Shown here: positions 25,733 to 32,932 of the stretch, piece by piece
Layout of the letters: each line of letters starts with the position of its first letter
Numbering within the stretch: the first letter of the stretch is position 1
NCBI RefSeq assembly: GCF_014636295.1
Contig: NZ_BMEC01000026.1
Coordinates: 1-34,612 of the forward strand
Direction of reading: 5' to 3'
DNA: 34,612 bases
Source of the DNA: Marivirga lumbricoides
GTDB taxonomy: Bacteria > Bacteroidota > Bacteroidia > Cytophagales > Cyclobacteriaceae
The notes under the pieces: model-generated
What the model saw: the letters and a program-made list of their open reading frames with translations, nothing else
Told to the model about the DNA's origin: nothing
Database searches by the model: none
Position numbers and translations under genes: made by a program

Positions 25733-25916
25733 GCCCCAGACGGGATTCGAACCCGTATGCGTTGGGAAACACGCTTCCCTACTTTGCTTCTCTGAGAGGC
25801 ATTTCGGTGCTGTGACCTACTGGGCTATTAACCGCAATTCAGTCTTCCGGAAACCAACTTATTATGCAACCAGTCTCAACTGTTTTACTGTGCCCTACCA
25901 TTGGAGCTACAGGGGC
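25733..25916 (-). ncRNA. tRNA-like non-coding RNA without an anticodon arm
   Basis: On the minus strand the 5' end GCCCCTG pairs with the 3' end CTGGGGC (6 of 7 pairs, one U-U). TA then a D-arm follow (GCTC-CAATGGTA-GGGC, 25892-25907). Near the 3' end is a perfect T-arm (ACGGG-TTCGAAT-CCCGT, 25740-25756) abutting the acceptor strand. Between D- and T-arms lie 135 nt instead of an anticodon arm and variable loop, with potential hairpins such as CAGT-TGAG-ACTG and GGGAA-GCGTGT-TTCCC. CCA is not encoded. Bacterial Y RNAs (YrlA) are known to mimic tRNA and to neighbour RNA-repair genes, so a YrlA-like or RNA-repair-associated tRNA mimic is the likely class. No Ro60 gene is seen here. An interrupted tRNA is an alternative. 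Confidence 0.7.
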
Positions 25917-25933
25917 ATTACTTAATAATAAGT

Positions 25934-25969
25934 CAAATTTGAGCACCTAATGCGCAACCTTTTTGCGTA
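25934..25969 (-). promoter_or_regulatory. WYL-box operator (d) and -7 box for the tRNA-like RNA
   Basis: TGCGCAA-CCTTT-TTGCGTA (25951-25969) followed on the minus strand by exactly 13 nt and TTTG (8-mer CAAATTTG, 25934-25941). A start about 7 nt later, near 25927, would place the RNA 5' end roughly 10 nt before the acceptor-like stem. The 170 bp between this site and the kinase gene hold nothing recognised. Confidence 0.72.
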
Positions 25970-26141
25970 GATGAAAAAATAATGAAATAATTTTTGATTT
26001 ATTGTAATCTCGACACACCATATGTGATATATGACCGAGTGTAAGCCTACCCAAAGAAATGACTTGGCTCAACTCAACCTATTGGTATTGCTTCAGATAG
26101 CTCTGTTAATTTCATTTGTTTTATATGGAGTTTCCATAGAG

Positions 26142-28160
26142 TCAGTTATTGCCATAGGTTAGTTCAGGTATAATGACTTCAAACGTACTTCCTTTACCAA
26201 CTTCACTTAGCAGTGTAATTTTTCCTCTTAACTTATCCACCAACGATTTAACAAGTGACAAACCAAGTCCGTTGGAAGCCTCACCTCCGGTAGGTTTTGC
26301 TGAGAGTGTTTTGAACTTAGAGTATAAACTTTTTTTATCATCCTCCGTAAAGCCAGGGCCATCGTCTGTTACTATTAATTTAAGCTGCTGATTGTCTAAT
26401 ACGGATGTTATCTTTACGGTAGAATTAAACGATGAGTATTTAATGGCATTTGAAATCAGATTATCAACAATACGTTCAAGGTATAATTGATTGGTAATAA
26501 AATTTCGATCAACGGAAATATTATTCTGCAATGTAATATTCTTATGCTTAGCATCTTCTGTGTAATGGATAAGCTTCTCTTTTAATAAATACTCTACATC
26601 TACCTGACCTACATTTTCATTGGCTTCACCTGCTTCAAGCTTGTTTACATCTAATACGTTTTTGATTAGGTCGCTCCCATTAATACTCATTTGATCAATC
26701 ATATGTATGTACTTATCTTGGTTTGACTTATCTACTTTTATTAATTCAACCAATCCTCTAATCCTGTTAAAAGGAGCTTTTAAGTCATGAGCAAGAATGT
26801 TCATTAAGGTGTCTTTCTGTAGATTAAGATCTGCAAGTTTATCTTTTTGATTGCTTAGCTTCTCATTAGCTCGTTTCTTTTTATTAGAATTTGCTTGAAC
26901 TGTAAACGCAAAAATGACTAATACGATCAGTAGTCCAGTTAGTGAGAAGTTCCTAATTCTCTGTTCTTCAAGTAGTTCATTATTTTTCTTTTTTTCTATT
27001 TTTAAGAGTTCATTTTCTTGAGCTCTTTTCTCGAGGGCTATTCTTGATTCATGCTGTTGCACTAACCGCGCTTTTTCTATATCCAGGAACTTATTTTCAA
27101 TCTCATTGTAATTTTTGAAGTATTCTAATGCTCTTTGTGCATTCCCTTTTGCTTCATAGCTTTTGGACAAATACAGATAAGATTGTTTTAGCTCTTTCCA
27201 AAAAGCTGAATTTTCAGCGGCTTGAACGACTTTTATATGGAAAGCAATAGCTTCATCGTAATTACCTAAATCATAGTTTAGTATGCCATATTGATTATAC
27301 ACTTTCATCAATAAGTTCTGATTGGTGATTCCTTCTGCGATATCCTTTGAGGCTTCCATTAGGCGCTTTGCTTCTTCATACTGCTGATCTTTTCTATAGA
27401 GATTAGCGATTTCAGTATTTACTTCAGCTTTCAAAACCAGGTTATTTTTTACACTGTCACTGTAAACCCTCGAATTACTCAACATTTGGTGGGCTAAGTC
27501 ATTCTTATTGGCAGCGGAATAAATTTTCGCTAGTTCCAGATAGCTGAAAGCCACACCTACCACCAACCCCTCATCTATACGGATTTTTAAAGCTCGCTTC
27601 GACATCTCTTCTGCCTTGATATATGATTTTTGGCTTTGGTAGAAGGTAGCCAGGCTGGAGTATATATAGGTTAGACCGATTTTGTTATCTAATTTCTCAA
27701 ATATATCTAGTGCTTGGTAGTAATAATCTATGGCTTTATCATAGGCTGCTGTCCCTTCAAAAAGCCTACCCAAACTATTAAGTGCATGAGCATATTGTAA
27801 GCTATCTTGCTTTTCTAATGCTAAGTCTTTGGCCTTTTCATGATAATCATATGATTTTAAATAGTCACCTTTATAGAGATAAGCTACCCCCAGATAGTTA
27901 TATGTTTCCGGTAAAAGCTGATCGTTTTTATAGAGTTCTATTAATTCAATTGAAGTTTTTAGAAAATAGATAGAGCTGTCAGGATACATTTTACGATACT
28001 CCCAACCTAATTGATTATAAGCTTCAGTTTTTTCAGTTGGCGAACCTTCTTGAATAACTTTTTTAGCCTTAGCAATATTGCCAATCGTCTGTCCATTTGC
28101 GTTCACACATAGTATGAAGAATAATGTAATTAGGACATATGTAATTCCTGTCGATTTCAT
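26142..28160 (-). CDS. TPR-containing membrane sensor histidine kinase
   Basis: A 672-residue protein. The signal peptide (1-23, ending VNANGQ) is followed by about nine TPR helical pairs in the periplasm (about 40-370; AYLYKGDYLKSYDYHEKAKD is representative), a coiled-coil basic stretch, a membrane helix (about 404-422, TGLLIVLVIFAFTVQ), HisKA with LAHDLKAPFNRIRGLVELI (phospho-acceptor His near 455) and a HATPase domain (N box NLISNAIKYS, G1 DDGPGF, G2 GLGLSLVKSL). This TPR-HK architecture is common in Bacteroidetes. No response regulator gene lies beside it and it has no WYL box directly upstream, so its link to RNA repair is only positional. Confidence 0.92.
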   Translation of the reverse strand: MKSTGITYVLITLFFILCVNANGQTIGNIAKAKKVIQEGSPTEKTEAYNQLGWEYRKMYPDSSIYFLKTSIELIELYKNDQLLPETYNYLGVAYLYKGDYLKSYDYHEKAKDLALEKQDSLQYAHALNSLGRLFEGTAAYDKAIDYYYQALDIFEKLDNKIGLTYIYSSLATFYQSQKSYIKAEEMSKRALKIRIDEGLVVGVAFSYLELAKIYSAANKNDLAHQMLSNSRVYSDSVKNNLVLKAEVNTEIANLYRKDQQYEEAKRLMEASKDIAEGITNQNLLMKVYNQYGILNYDLGNYDEAIAFHIKVVQAAENSAFWKELKQSYLYLSKSYEAKGNAQRALEYFKNYNEIENKFLDIEKARLVQQHESRIALEKRAQENELLKIEKKKNNELLEEQRIRNFSLTGLLIVLVIFAFTVQANSNKKKRANEKLSNQKDKLADLNLQKDTLMNILAHDLKAPFNRIRGLVELIKVDKSNQDKYIHMIDQMSINGSDLIKNVLDVNKLEAGEANENVGQVDVEYLLKEKLIHYTEDAKHKNITLQNNISVDRNFITNQLYLERIVDNLISNAIKYSSFNSTVKITSVLDNQQLKLIVTDDGPGFTEDDKKSLYSKFKTLSAKPTGGEASNGLGLSLVKSLVDKLRGKITLLSEVGKGSTFEVIIPELTYGNN

Positions 28161-28280
28161 TAGTTTTAAATAAAGGAATAATAATTTGAAATATAACTAC
28201 CTAAAAGTTAATTTTCAAAAGTCACTTTTTTGGAACCAATTAGCGATTCTATATTTTACTTCCGTGGTAATTTCATTCAC

Positions 28281-28406
28281 AATAAAAAACAAATGGCACA
28301 ATGGTTAAGTTTTGCAAATATGCATAATTAAGATTGTATCTGGCTGCATATAACTGATGGCACTCAGGCTACAACCTCCGCACAAGCTTTTGCCGTTGTG
28401 CCATTT
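28281..28406 (-). ncRNA. Candidate structured RNA or 3' UTR element after prfH
   Basis: Ten nt after the prfH stop, AAATGGCACAACGG pairs with CCATTGTGCCATTT (13 of 14 pairs, one C-A mismatch) across 88 nt, followed by GTTTTTTATTG. The enclosed sequence has an inner 7-bp stem (ATATGCA/TGCATAT) and a small AGG-CCT hairpin. A long closing stem plus T-run suits either a large terminator or a stable processed RNA at the end of the rtcB-prfH transcript. A MITE with terminal inverted repeats is an alternative, although no target duplication is visible. Confidence 0.45.
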
Positions 28407-28415
28407 TTCCAGGTA

Positions 28416-29054
28416 TCATCTCTGAATGAATTTTCTTCCTTCAAAGACTAACACCGCATTGCCTCGCTCCAGACTCAAATGCTGCATCCATTGCTCGTTG
28501 ATCAATTCGCGCTGCTGATCTATTTCAAAAGATTTTAGCAACTGCTCCAGCTTTTTGAAGGCCAACTGTTTGTTTTGATGCTGAGATCTGGCCTCTGAAG
28601 AAGTCGTGCTCACCCCTGTTGGAGCATGTGTGGCTCTCACAGCGGTCTCCACTTTATTTCTATGCTGTCCACCCGGACCTGACCCTCGAAAGGCTTTGTA
28701 GCTGACATCCGAAGTTTGCAACGCGACCCCCTTCTGTGGTTTAAAGAAGGAAACACCAACGAACCAGTTCTTTCTTTTATGATACTTGCGGTACGGGCTC
28801 TGTCCTATCCACTGTATGGTTCCTTCCCAATCGCCCATTTTGGATTTTGCCTGATCACCTGTAATGGCAACAAGTGCTGAGAACAGTGTCCCGTTTTGCA
28901 AACCTTCCTGCCGATCAATTACTTCCGAATGCAATCTCTGCCTCTTCGCTTCTTCCAGCAATCGCTTAAGTGCCTGGGCAACCACCCAGCAGCATTCTGC
29001 CGGGCCTCTACCTGCTGAAATCTGGATATAAATGGTTTGATTTCTTTCCATCAT
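28416..29054 (-). CDS. prfH: Peptide chain release factor H (PrfH), ribosome rescue
   Basis: A 212-residue release-factor-like protein with the catalytic GGQ loop FRGSGPGGQHRNKVETAVRA (GGQ near residue 126) followed by HAPTGVSTTSSEARSQHQNK. It lacks the stop-codon recognition domain of RF1/RF2, as PrfH does, and has the PrfH-type N-terminus (IQISAGRGPAECCWVV). PrfH is known to pair with RtcB2 to rescue and repair ribosomes cleaved in the 16S rRNA decoding centre, releasing the stalled peptide while RtcB re-seals the rRNA. It starts one nt after the rtcB stop, so translation is coupled. G+C content is visibly higher than in the neighbouring pnkp-hen1 block. Confidence 0.95.
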   Translation of the reverse strand: MMERNQTIYIQISAGRGPAECCWVVAQALKRLLEEAKRQRLHSEVIDRQEGLQNGTLFSALVAITGDQAKSKMGDWEGTIQWIGQSPYRKYHKRKNWFVGVSFFKPQKGVALQTSDVSYKAFRGSGPGGQHRNKVETAVRATHAPTGVSTTSSEARSQHQNKQLAFKKLEQLLKSFEIDQQRELINEQWMQHLSLERGNAVLVFEGRKFIQR

Positions 29055-29055
29055 T

Positions 29056-30459
29056 TCAGTTTTTATCCATTCTTACAATTCTTGGCTCAAATTGGCCAAT
29101 TACCTCTACCAGTTGCTCCTGAGATGCCATCACCTGAGTGAGATCTTTGTAAGCTATAGGAGCCTCATCCAGTCCACCACCAATTAAAGTGATTTGTTCC
29201 CTGCTAAGGATCTTCTTGAGCTCACTACCAGTAATGGATGCTCTTGCCTTGCTTCGGGACATTTTTCTACCCGCACCATGTGAGACACTCTTCAAGGAAC
29301 AGGCATCACCCTTCCCTCGAACGATGTAACCCGCTGCTGTCATGGAACCTGGGATGATTCCCAACTCACCTTGAGCGGCTGGAGTAGCTCCCTTACGGTG
29401 CACAATCAACTCTTCTCCTTCGTGCGTTTCTTTCCAGGCAAAATTGTGGTGGTTTTCCACTTTTGCTATGGGTTTCAAACCAAGGTGCTTGGCAAGGTTA
29501 TGATGAATTTGATCATGGCATGCCCTGGCATAATCCCCTGCCAGATTCATAGAAATCCAATATTCCTGTCCCGCTTCTGTATCCAGATCCAGCCAGGCAA
29601 AATGCTGAGCCTGCCGAGGTAACAAACATTGCTCCCGGGCCACCTGTGTATAGTGCCTGGCGATGGATGCACCCATGCCACGTGAACCAGAGTGGGCCAA
29701 TAACCCCAGGTACGTGCCTGGGACAAGTCCCAAAGCATCTCCCTCATGTAGCGTCACCATACCAAATTCCACAAAGTGGTTACCAGAACCGGAAGTACCC
29801 AGCTGTTTTACAGCCTTGCCATGAAGCTGACGCAGCAGATCTGTAAGTGCAAACTCTGGTCTATCCAGTATTTCGTGCTCCTGTTGAAAGGATATCTCCC
29901 CTCCTGTTCCAAAATTGGTGCGCTCTTTAAGCGCCATTTTGAATTGATAAGCATGTCTTTTCAAATACGCTTCATCAGCGTCATATAAAGTCAGACTCAT
30001 CCGACACCCTATATCCAACCCTACTCCATAAGGGATTACCGCATTTTCAGTAGCTAAAACACCGCCTATAGGCAATCCATAGCCTTGATGTGCATCCGGC
30101 ATGAGTGCTCCTCGCCTTGAAACGGGTAAACGCATGGCCATTTCCATCTGTTGGAAGGCATTGCTGGAAATATGTGGCCTTCCGAAAACTGAAAATTCTC
30201 CAGATTCTCTTAATAATTCAATCTCTGATCGCTCTTTAAAGCTCATTGTATCATCAAATTCCGATGCAATAGCACCCAGAATATCATGATCCAGATAGTT
30301 TTGAAAGTTGTTTTTGATATCTAATAATATCGCTAGTTGCTCTTCTTTAGAGCTGTGTTTGTAATGTTTTGCCATTACGTCAATAGCCAAGGCTATTGAT
30401 CGATTAGACGAATATTTAATTTTTCTAAGGTCTTTACCTTTTAATTTAATCTTGCCCAT
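29056..30459 (-). CDS. rtcB: RNA-splicing ligase RtcB (RtcB2 type, paired with PrfH)
   Basis: A 467-residue RtcB ligase joining 2',3'-cyclic phosphate or 3'-phosphate ends to 5'-OH with GTP and Mn2+. Motifs: MPDAHQGYGLPIGGVLA (about 119-135), VGLDIGCRM with the metal-binding Cys near 150, LGTSGSGNHFVEFG, LLAHSGSRGMG, and SVSHGAGRKMSRSKA with the guanylated His near 392. Length is normal for the compact RtcB2/PrfH-linked group. No archease gene is adjacent. It is first in an operon with prfH and is preceded by a dedicated leader with SD, leader peptide and terminator/antiterminator (30610-30762), followed by about 150 nt before its ATG. High G+C relative to the island suggests separate acquisition. 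Confidence 0.97.
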   Translation of the reverse strand: MGKIKLKGKDLRKIKYSSNRSIALAIDVMAKHYKHSSKEEQLAILLDIKNNFQNYLDHDILGAIASEFDDTMSFKERSEIELLRESGEFSVFGRPHISSNAFQQMEMAMRLPVSRRGALMPDAHQGYGLPIGGVLATENAVIPYGVGLDIGCRMSLTLYDADEAYLKRHAYQFKMALKERTNFGTGGEISFQQEHEILDRPEFALTDLLRQLHGKAVKQLGTSGSGNHFVEFGMVTLHEGDALGLVPGTYLGLLAHSGSRGMGASIARHYTQVAREQCLLPRQAQHFAWLDLDTEAGQEYWISMNLAGDYARACHDQIHHNLAKHLGLKPIAKVENHHNFAWKETHEGEELIVHRKGATPAAQGELGIIPGSMTAAGYIVRGKGDACSLKSVSHGAGRKMSRSKARASITGSELKKILSREQITLIGGGLDEAPIAYKDLTQVMASQEQLVEVIGQFEPRIVRMDKN

Positions 30460-30609
30460 AAAGCATTAAAATATGGTAGCCCCTTGTAGCAAATTACTAC
30501 AGCTGATTGATGTATAAACAGCAATCAAATCCCAAAAGGAATAGGCTAATAAATAATTGATTGAAGTGTCGGGAAGATTTGAAGAAATTGCTTAGTCAGC
30601 AAAAGGCAC

Positions 30610-30635
30610 AAAAAAACCCGATCGTTGGGACCGGG
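30610..30635 (-). terminator. Intrinsic terminator in the rtcB leader
   Basis: On the minus strand CCCGGT-CCCAACG-ATCGGG (6 bp including one G-U) is followed by seven Ts. It lies between the leader peptide and rtcB, so it would stop transcription before the structural genes. Confidence 0.75.
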
Positions 30636-30684
30636 CACAAAAAGTATATCAGCTTAGCATTCTTAAGAAGCTAAGCTCCCGGTC
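30610..30684 (-). promoter_or_regulatory. Attenuator with mutually exclusive hairpins upstream of rtcB-prfH
   Basis: On the minus strand GACCGGG (30678-30684) can pair perfectly with CCCGGTC (30629-30635), enclosing an 8-bp AGCTTAGC/GCTAAGCT hairpin. The same CCCGGT is needed as the 5' arm of the terminator, so the two structures exclude each other. GACCGGG lies inside the leader-peptide coding region, so a ribosome reaching the leader stop would mask it and favour termination. Absent or early-stalled ribosomes would allow antitermination. The pairing is seen directly; the regulatory logic is inferred from classic attenuators. Confidence 0.65.
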
Positions 30685-30716
30685 AATAAAGCGATATGTA
30701 TTTTCTGCACCATCAT
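30663..30716 (-). CDS. 17-codon leader peptide of the rtcB attenuator
   Basis: MMVQKIHIALLTGSLAS then TAA. It is preceded at 5-nt spacing by AAGGGAGGT (30721-30729), an almost perfect Shine-Dalgarno sequence, striking in a group that seldom uses one. No run of a single amino acid's codons is present, so it does not look like an amino-acid biosynthesis attenuator. The stop codon lies in the loop side of the AGCTTAGC hairpin. Confidence 0.62.
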   Translation of the reverse strand: MMVQKIHIALLTGSLAS

Positions 30717-30754
30717 TGTGACCTCCCTTCAGTTATAGGAGTGAATTAATAATG

Positions 30755-30786
30755 CAAATGTAGAAGCAATTTGTCCTAAAAACCAA
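30755..30786 (-). promoter_or_regulatory. Promoter of the rtcB-prfH leader transcript
   Basis: TACATTTG (30755-30762) matches the -7 consensus TAnnTTTG exactly, with a TTG 21 nt upstream (30784-30786). Transcription would start near 30748, about 30 nt before the leader ATG. Operator (e) lies 22 nt further upstream. Confidence 0.6.
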
Positions 30787-30791
30787 GAGAA

Positions 30792-30826
30792 TTGGAAAAT
30801 TATTTATTGCGCAATATCTTTGCGTA
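30792..30826 (+). promoter_or_regulatory. WYL gene promoter overlapped by WYL-box operator (e)
   Basis: TTG (30792-30794), 20-nt spacer, TATCTTTG (30815-30822) is a near-ideal Bacteroidetes promoter. The dyad TGCGCAA-TATCT-TTGCGTA (30808-30826) covers the entire -7 box, so a bound regulator would block polymerase. The leader to the ATG at 30924 is about 95 nt. Confidence 0.75.
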
Positions 30827-30923
30827 GTAAAAAAGTTCTTATTTTTCCGTGAAATTCCACCCTTGAGGGAGAATAAAGCTGGGTGTTTTATGTCTGGAAA
30901 CAGGGGAATTAATAAATAAAATT

Positions 30924-31958
30924 ATGCCGGTAAATAGAAATGCTTTAATTAGATATACAACGCTTGATAAGTGCCTGAGAAACAAGTATAGAAGATGGAC
31001 TCTGGAAAACCTTATTGACACTGTCTCGGATGCGCTATATGAATATGAAGGAATAGATAAAGGTGTTAGTAAACGTACTATTCAACTTGATATTCAAATG
31101 ATGCGCAGTGATAAATTAGGGTATAACGCTCCTATTGTGGTTGAGGAGAAGAAATACTATAAATATTCAGACCCGGATTATTCCATTACTAATAGCCCGC
31201 TCACAGATAATGATTTAAATAAACTTAACGAAGTGGTTGATATCCTCAGACAATTTAAAGGCTTCTCTCATTTTCAGGAAATGACTGGTATGATCCAGCG
31301 TTTAGAGGATAAGGTTTACACTGCTCGTAGTAAACAAAAGTCCATTGTATTGCTTGAAACCAACGAAAACCTTCGAGGTATATCATATCTTGATGATATT
31401 TATCAAGCCATTCACAAAAAGCAGGTGTTAAATTTACTATATCAATCCTTTCATGCCAGGCAAGCCAATATGATCCATTTTCATCCTTATCTCTTGAAGG
31501 AATATAGAAACCGATGGTTTGTTTTGGGGCGTAGAAGTGCGAAAGAGCCTTTAGTTACGCTTGCATTAGACCGCATTAAGGAGATTACAATTGCCGAAAA
31601 CCTTCAATATGTGGAAAATTTAGCTTTTGATGCTGAAGAACATTTCAAACATGTGATTGGAGTAACGGTTGATCAGGTAAAGCGTCCTCAGAAGGTTCAT
31701 CTGAAAATTGATCGGAAAAACGCTCCCTATGTGATTACAAAACCCCTCCATAGTTCGCAGGAGGTGATTTCTACTTCCAAAAATGGCATAGAAGTCATAC
31801 TGAATGTTCAAATAAATTTTGAACTGGAAAGGGAAATATTGGGATTTGGAGACTCTATTGAAGTTATTAAACCGGAGAAGCTGAGAAGCCGTATTCTTTC
31901 AAAGCTCAAAGCTGCTGTTGGCAATTATGAATCCATTAATGAAAAAAAAACAGGTTAA
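30924..31958 (+). CDS. WYL-domain transcriptional regulator of the RNA-repair island
   Basis: A 344-residue protein with an N-terminal winged helix-turn-helix (about 1-75; RRWTLENLIDTVSDAL, VSKRTIQLDIQMMR) and a central WYL domain (about 150-240; HFHPYLLKEYRNRWFVLGRR, LALDRIKEI), followed by a WCX-like C-terminal extension (about 255-330). WYL proteins sense nucleic-acid or nucleotide ligands and act as activators or repressors in DNA-damage and defence loci (PafBC, BrxR, DriD). It is the only plus-strand gene of the island, divergent from rtcB. Its own promoter is covered by one of five copies of the TRCGCAA dyad found only at promoters of this island, making it the best candidate to bind them. 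Ligand (perhaps RNA ends or cyclic phosphates) unknown. Confidence 0.92.
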   Translation: MPVNRNALIRYTTLDKCLRNKYRRWTLENLIDTVSDALYEYEGIDKGVSKRTIQLDIQMMRSDKLGYNAPIVVEEKKYYKYSDPDYSITNSPLTDNDLNKLNEVVDILRQFKGFSHFQEMTGMIQRLEDKVYTARSKQKSIVLLETNENLRGISYLDDIYQAIHKKQVLNLLYQSFHARQANMIHFHPYLLKEYRNRWFVLGRRSAKEPLVTLALDRIKEITIAENLQYVENLAFDAEEHFKHVIGVTVDQVKRPQKVHLKIDRKNAPYVITKPLHSSQEVISTSKNGIEVILNVQINFELEREILGFGDSIEVIKPEKLRSRILSKLKAAVGNYESINEKKTG

Positions 31959-32072
31959 TGGAGTTTGGGAATATTCATTAACTTTATTTAACCCATTAAA
32001 GATTATAATTTCTCCACTCTGTTGGGATGTAGAAAATAAATTTAATACACTGATTATCAAAAATAATACATA

Positions 32073-32393
32073 CTAAATACTTATTGACTCAATATTCAAT
32101 TCAACCAAACCATATAAACGGTTAGCCAGGCGAGCCATTAACGCAGCATCACCAGTTGTCAGAAACAAATCAGTGCTTTTACCATGTAACTCATTAGGCA
32201 GGTCTGAAAAATTCATCTTGAGCGTTTCTTCCATCGGATCTAGTATTGTAACTTTTCCATCATAGTAAGCTTTCAATCTTTCCGCAATTAAAGGATAATG
32301 TGTACAAGCCAGTAAAAGTCCATCAATCTGTCCTAATGGTGCTAAGACACTGTTTAAATGAGAATCAAACTCAGCTTGTTCGGTCCAATCATT
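32073..32393 (-). pseudogene. murI: 3' fragment of glutamate racemase gene
   Basis: About 105 codons of the C-terminal part of MurI: GLLLACTHYPLIAERLK carries the second catalytic cysteine, followed by TILDPMEETLK. The N-terminal two thirds, with the first catalytic cysteine, are missing. The frame runs into sequence that, on the other strand, is an RND efflux gene, and no ATG is present at the fragment's start. Glutamate racemase is needed for peptidoglycan synthesis, so an intact copy must exist elsewhere or this is an assembly or rearrangement junction. Confidence 0.8.
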
Positions 32394-32915
32394 AAATATG
32401 GTGGAGAGCAAGAAAACGAGTTAGAAAACTATCCTTCACTGGCCAAAGCCTTAATCGTAGGTGTGGTGCTCATCTTTTTCATCCTGCTATTCCAGTTCAA
32501 AAAACCAGGCTTTGCTTTACTCATCATGACTACCATGCCCCTTAGTTTATTGGGTGCAGGCATAGGACTGTGGCTGACAGGCTACCCTTTCGGTCTGACT
32601 TCCTTCTTGGGCATCATGAGTCTGATGGGAATAGTAGTAAGGAATGGTATCATCCTCATAGACTATGCAGAGGAATTGCGCAACAAAGAAGGCATGTCCA
32701 TCAAAGAAGCAGCCCTGGCCAGTGGCCGAAGAAGGATGCGCCCGATATTCCTGACCTCTTTCGCGGCAGCTATCGGAGTGGTTCCCATGATTATGAGCGG
32801 CTCTACCCTATGGGGGCCTCTTGGCTCAGTGGTCTGCTTTGGTCTACTCGTATCTATGATACTTACCTTATATGTATTGCCGGTATTGTATTACCGATTG
32901 TTCAGAAAGTCATAA
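32394..32915 (+). pseudogene. 3' fragment of an AcrB/RND-family efflux transporter gene
   Basis: About 173 codons matching the last membrane section of RND pumps: KYGGEQENELENYPSLAKAL, then MPLSLLGAGIGLWLTGYPFG, SLMGIVVRNGIILIDYAEEL, and RMRPIFLTSFAAAIGVVPM. A complete pump has over 1000 residues; everything upstream is absent and replaced by the murI fragment. In-frame sequence extends to an ATG at 32358, so a short membrane protein might be made. The tolC-family gene follows 17 nt after the stop, the usual order of an efflux operon. G+C is higher than in the island to the left. Confidence 0.85.
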
Positions 32916-32932
32916 CAAAGAAGAATTTACAA

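Noticed and set aside
25733-25800. Ordinary tRNA gene on the minus strand
   Set aside because: The T-arm and acceptor strand are good, but no 5-bp anticodon stem with a 7-nt loop can be placed at the correct distance. The matching 5' acceptor and D-arm lie about 135 nt away, so a tRNA-like RNA is preferred.
30610-30716. Amino-acid biosynthesis attenuator
   Set aside because: The leader peptide has no run of codons for one amino acid and the downstream genes are rtcB and prfH.
32570-32932. 121-residue N-terminal extension of the TolC-family protein
   Set aside because: This is the RND gene read in another frame. The signal peptide starts at the ATG at 32933.
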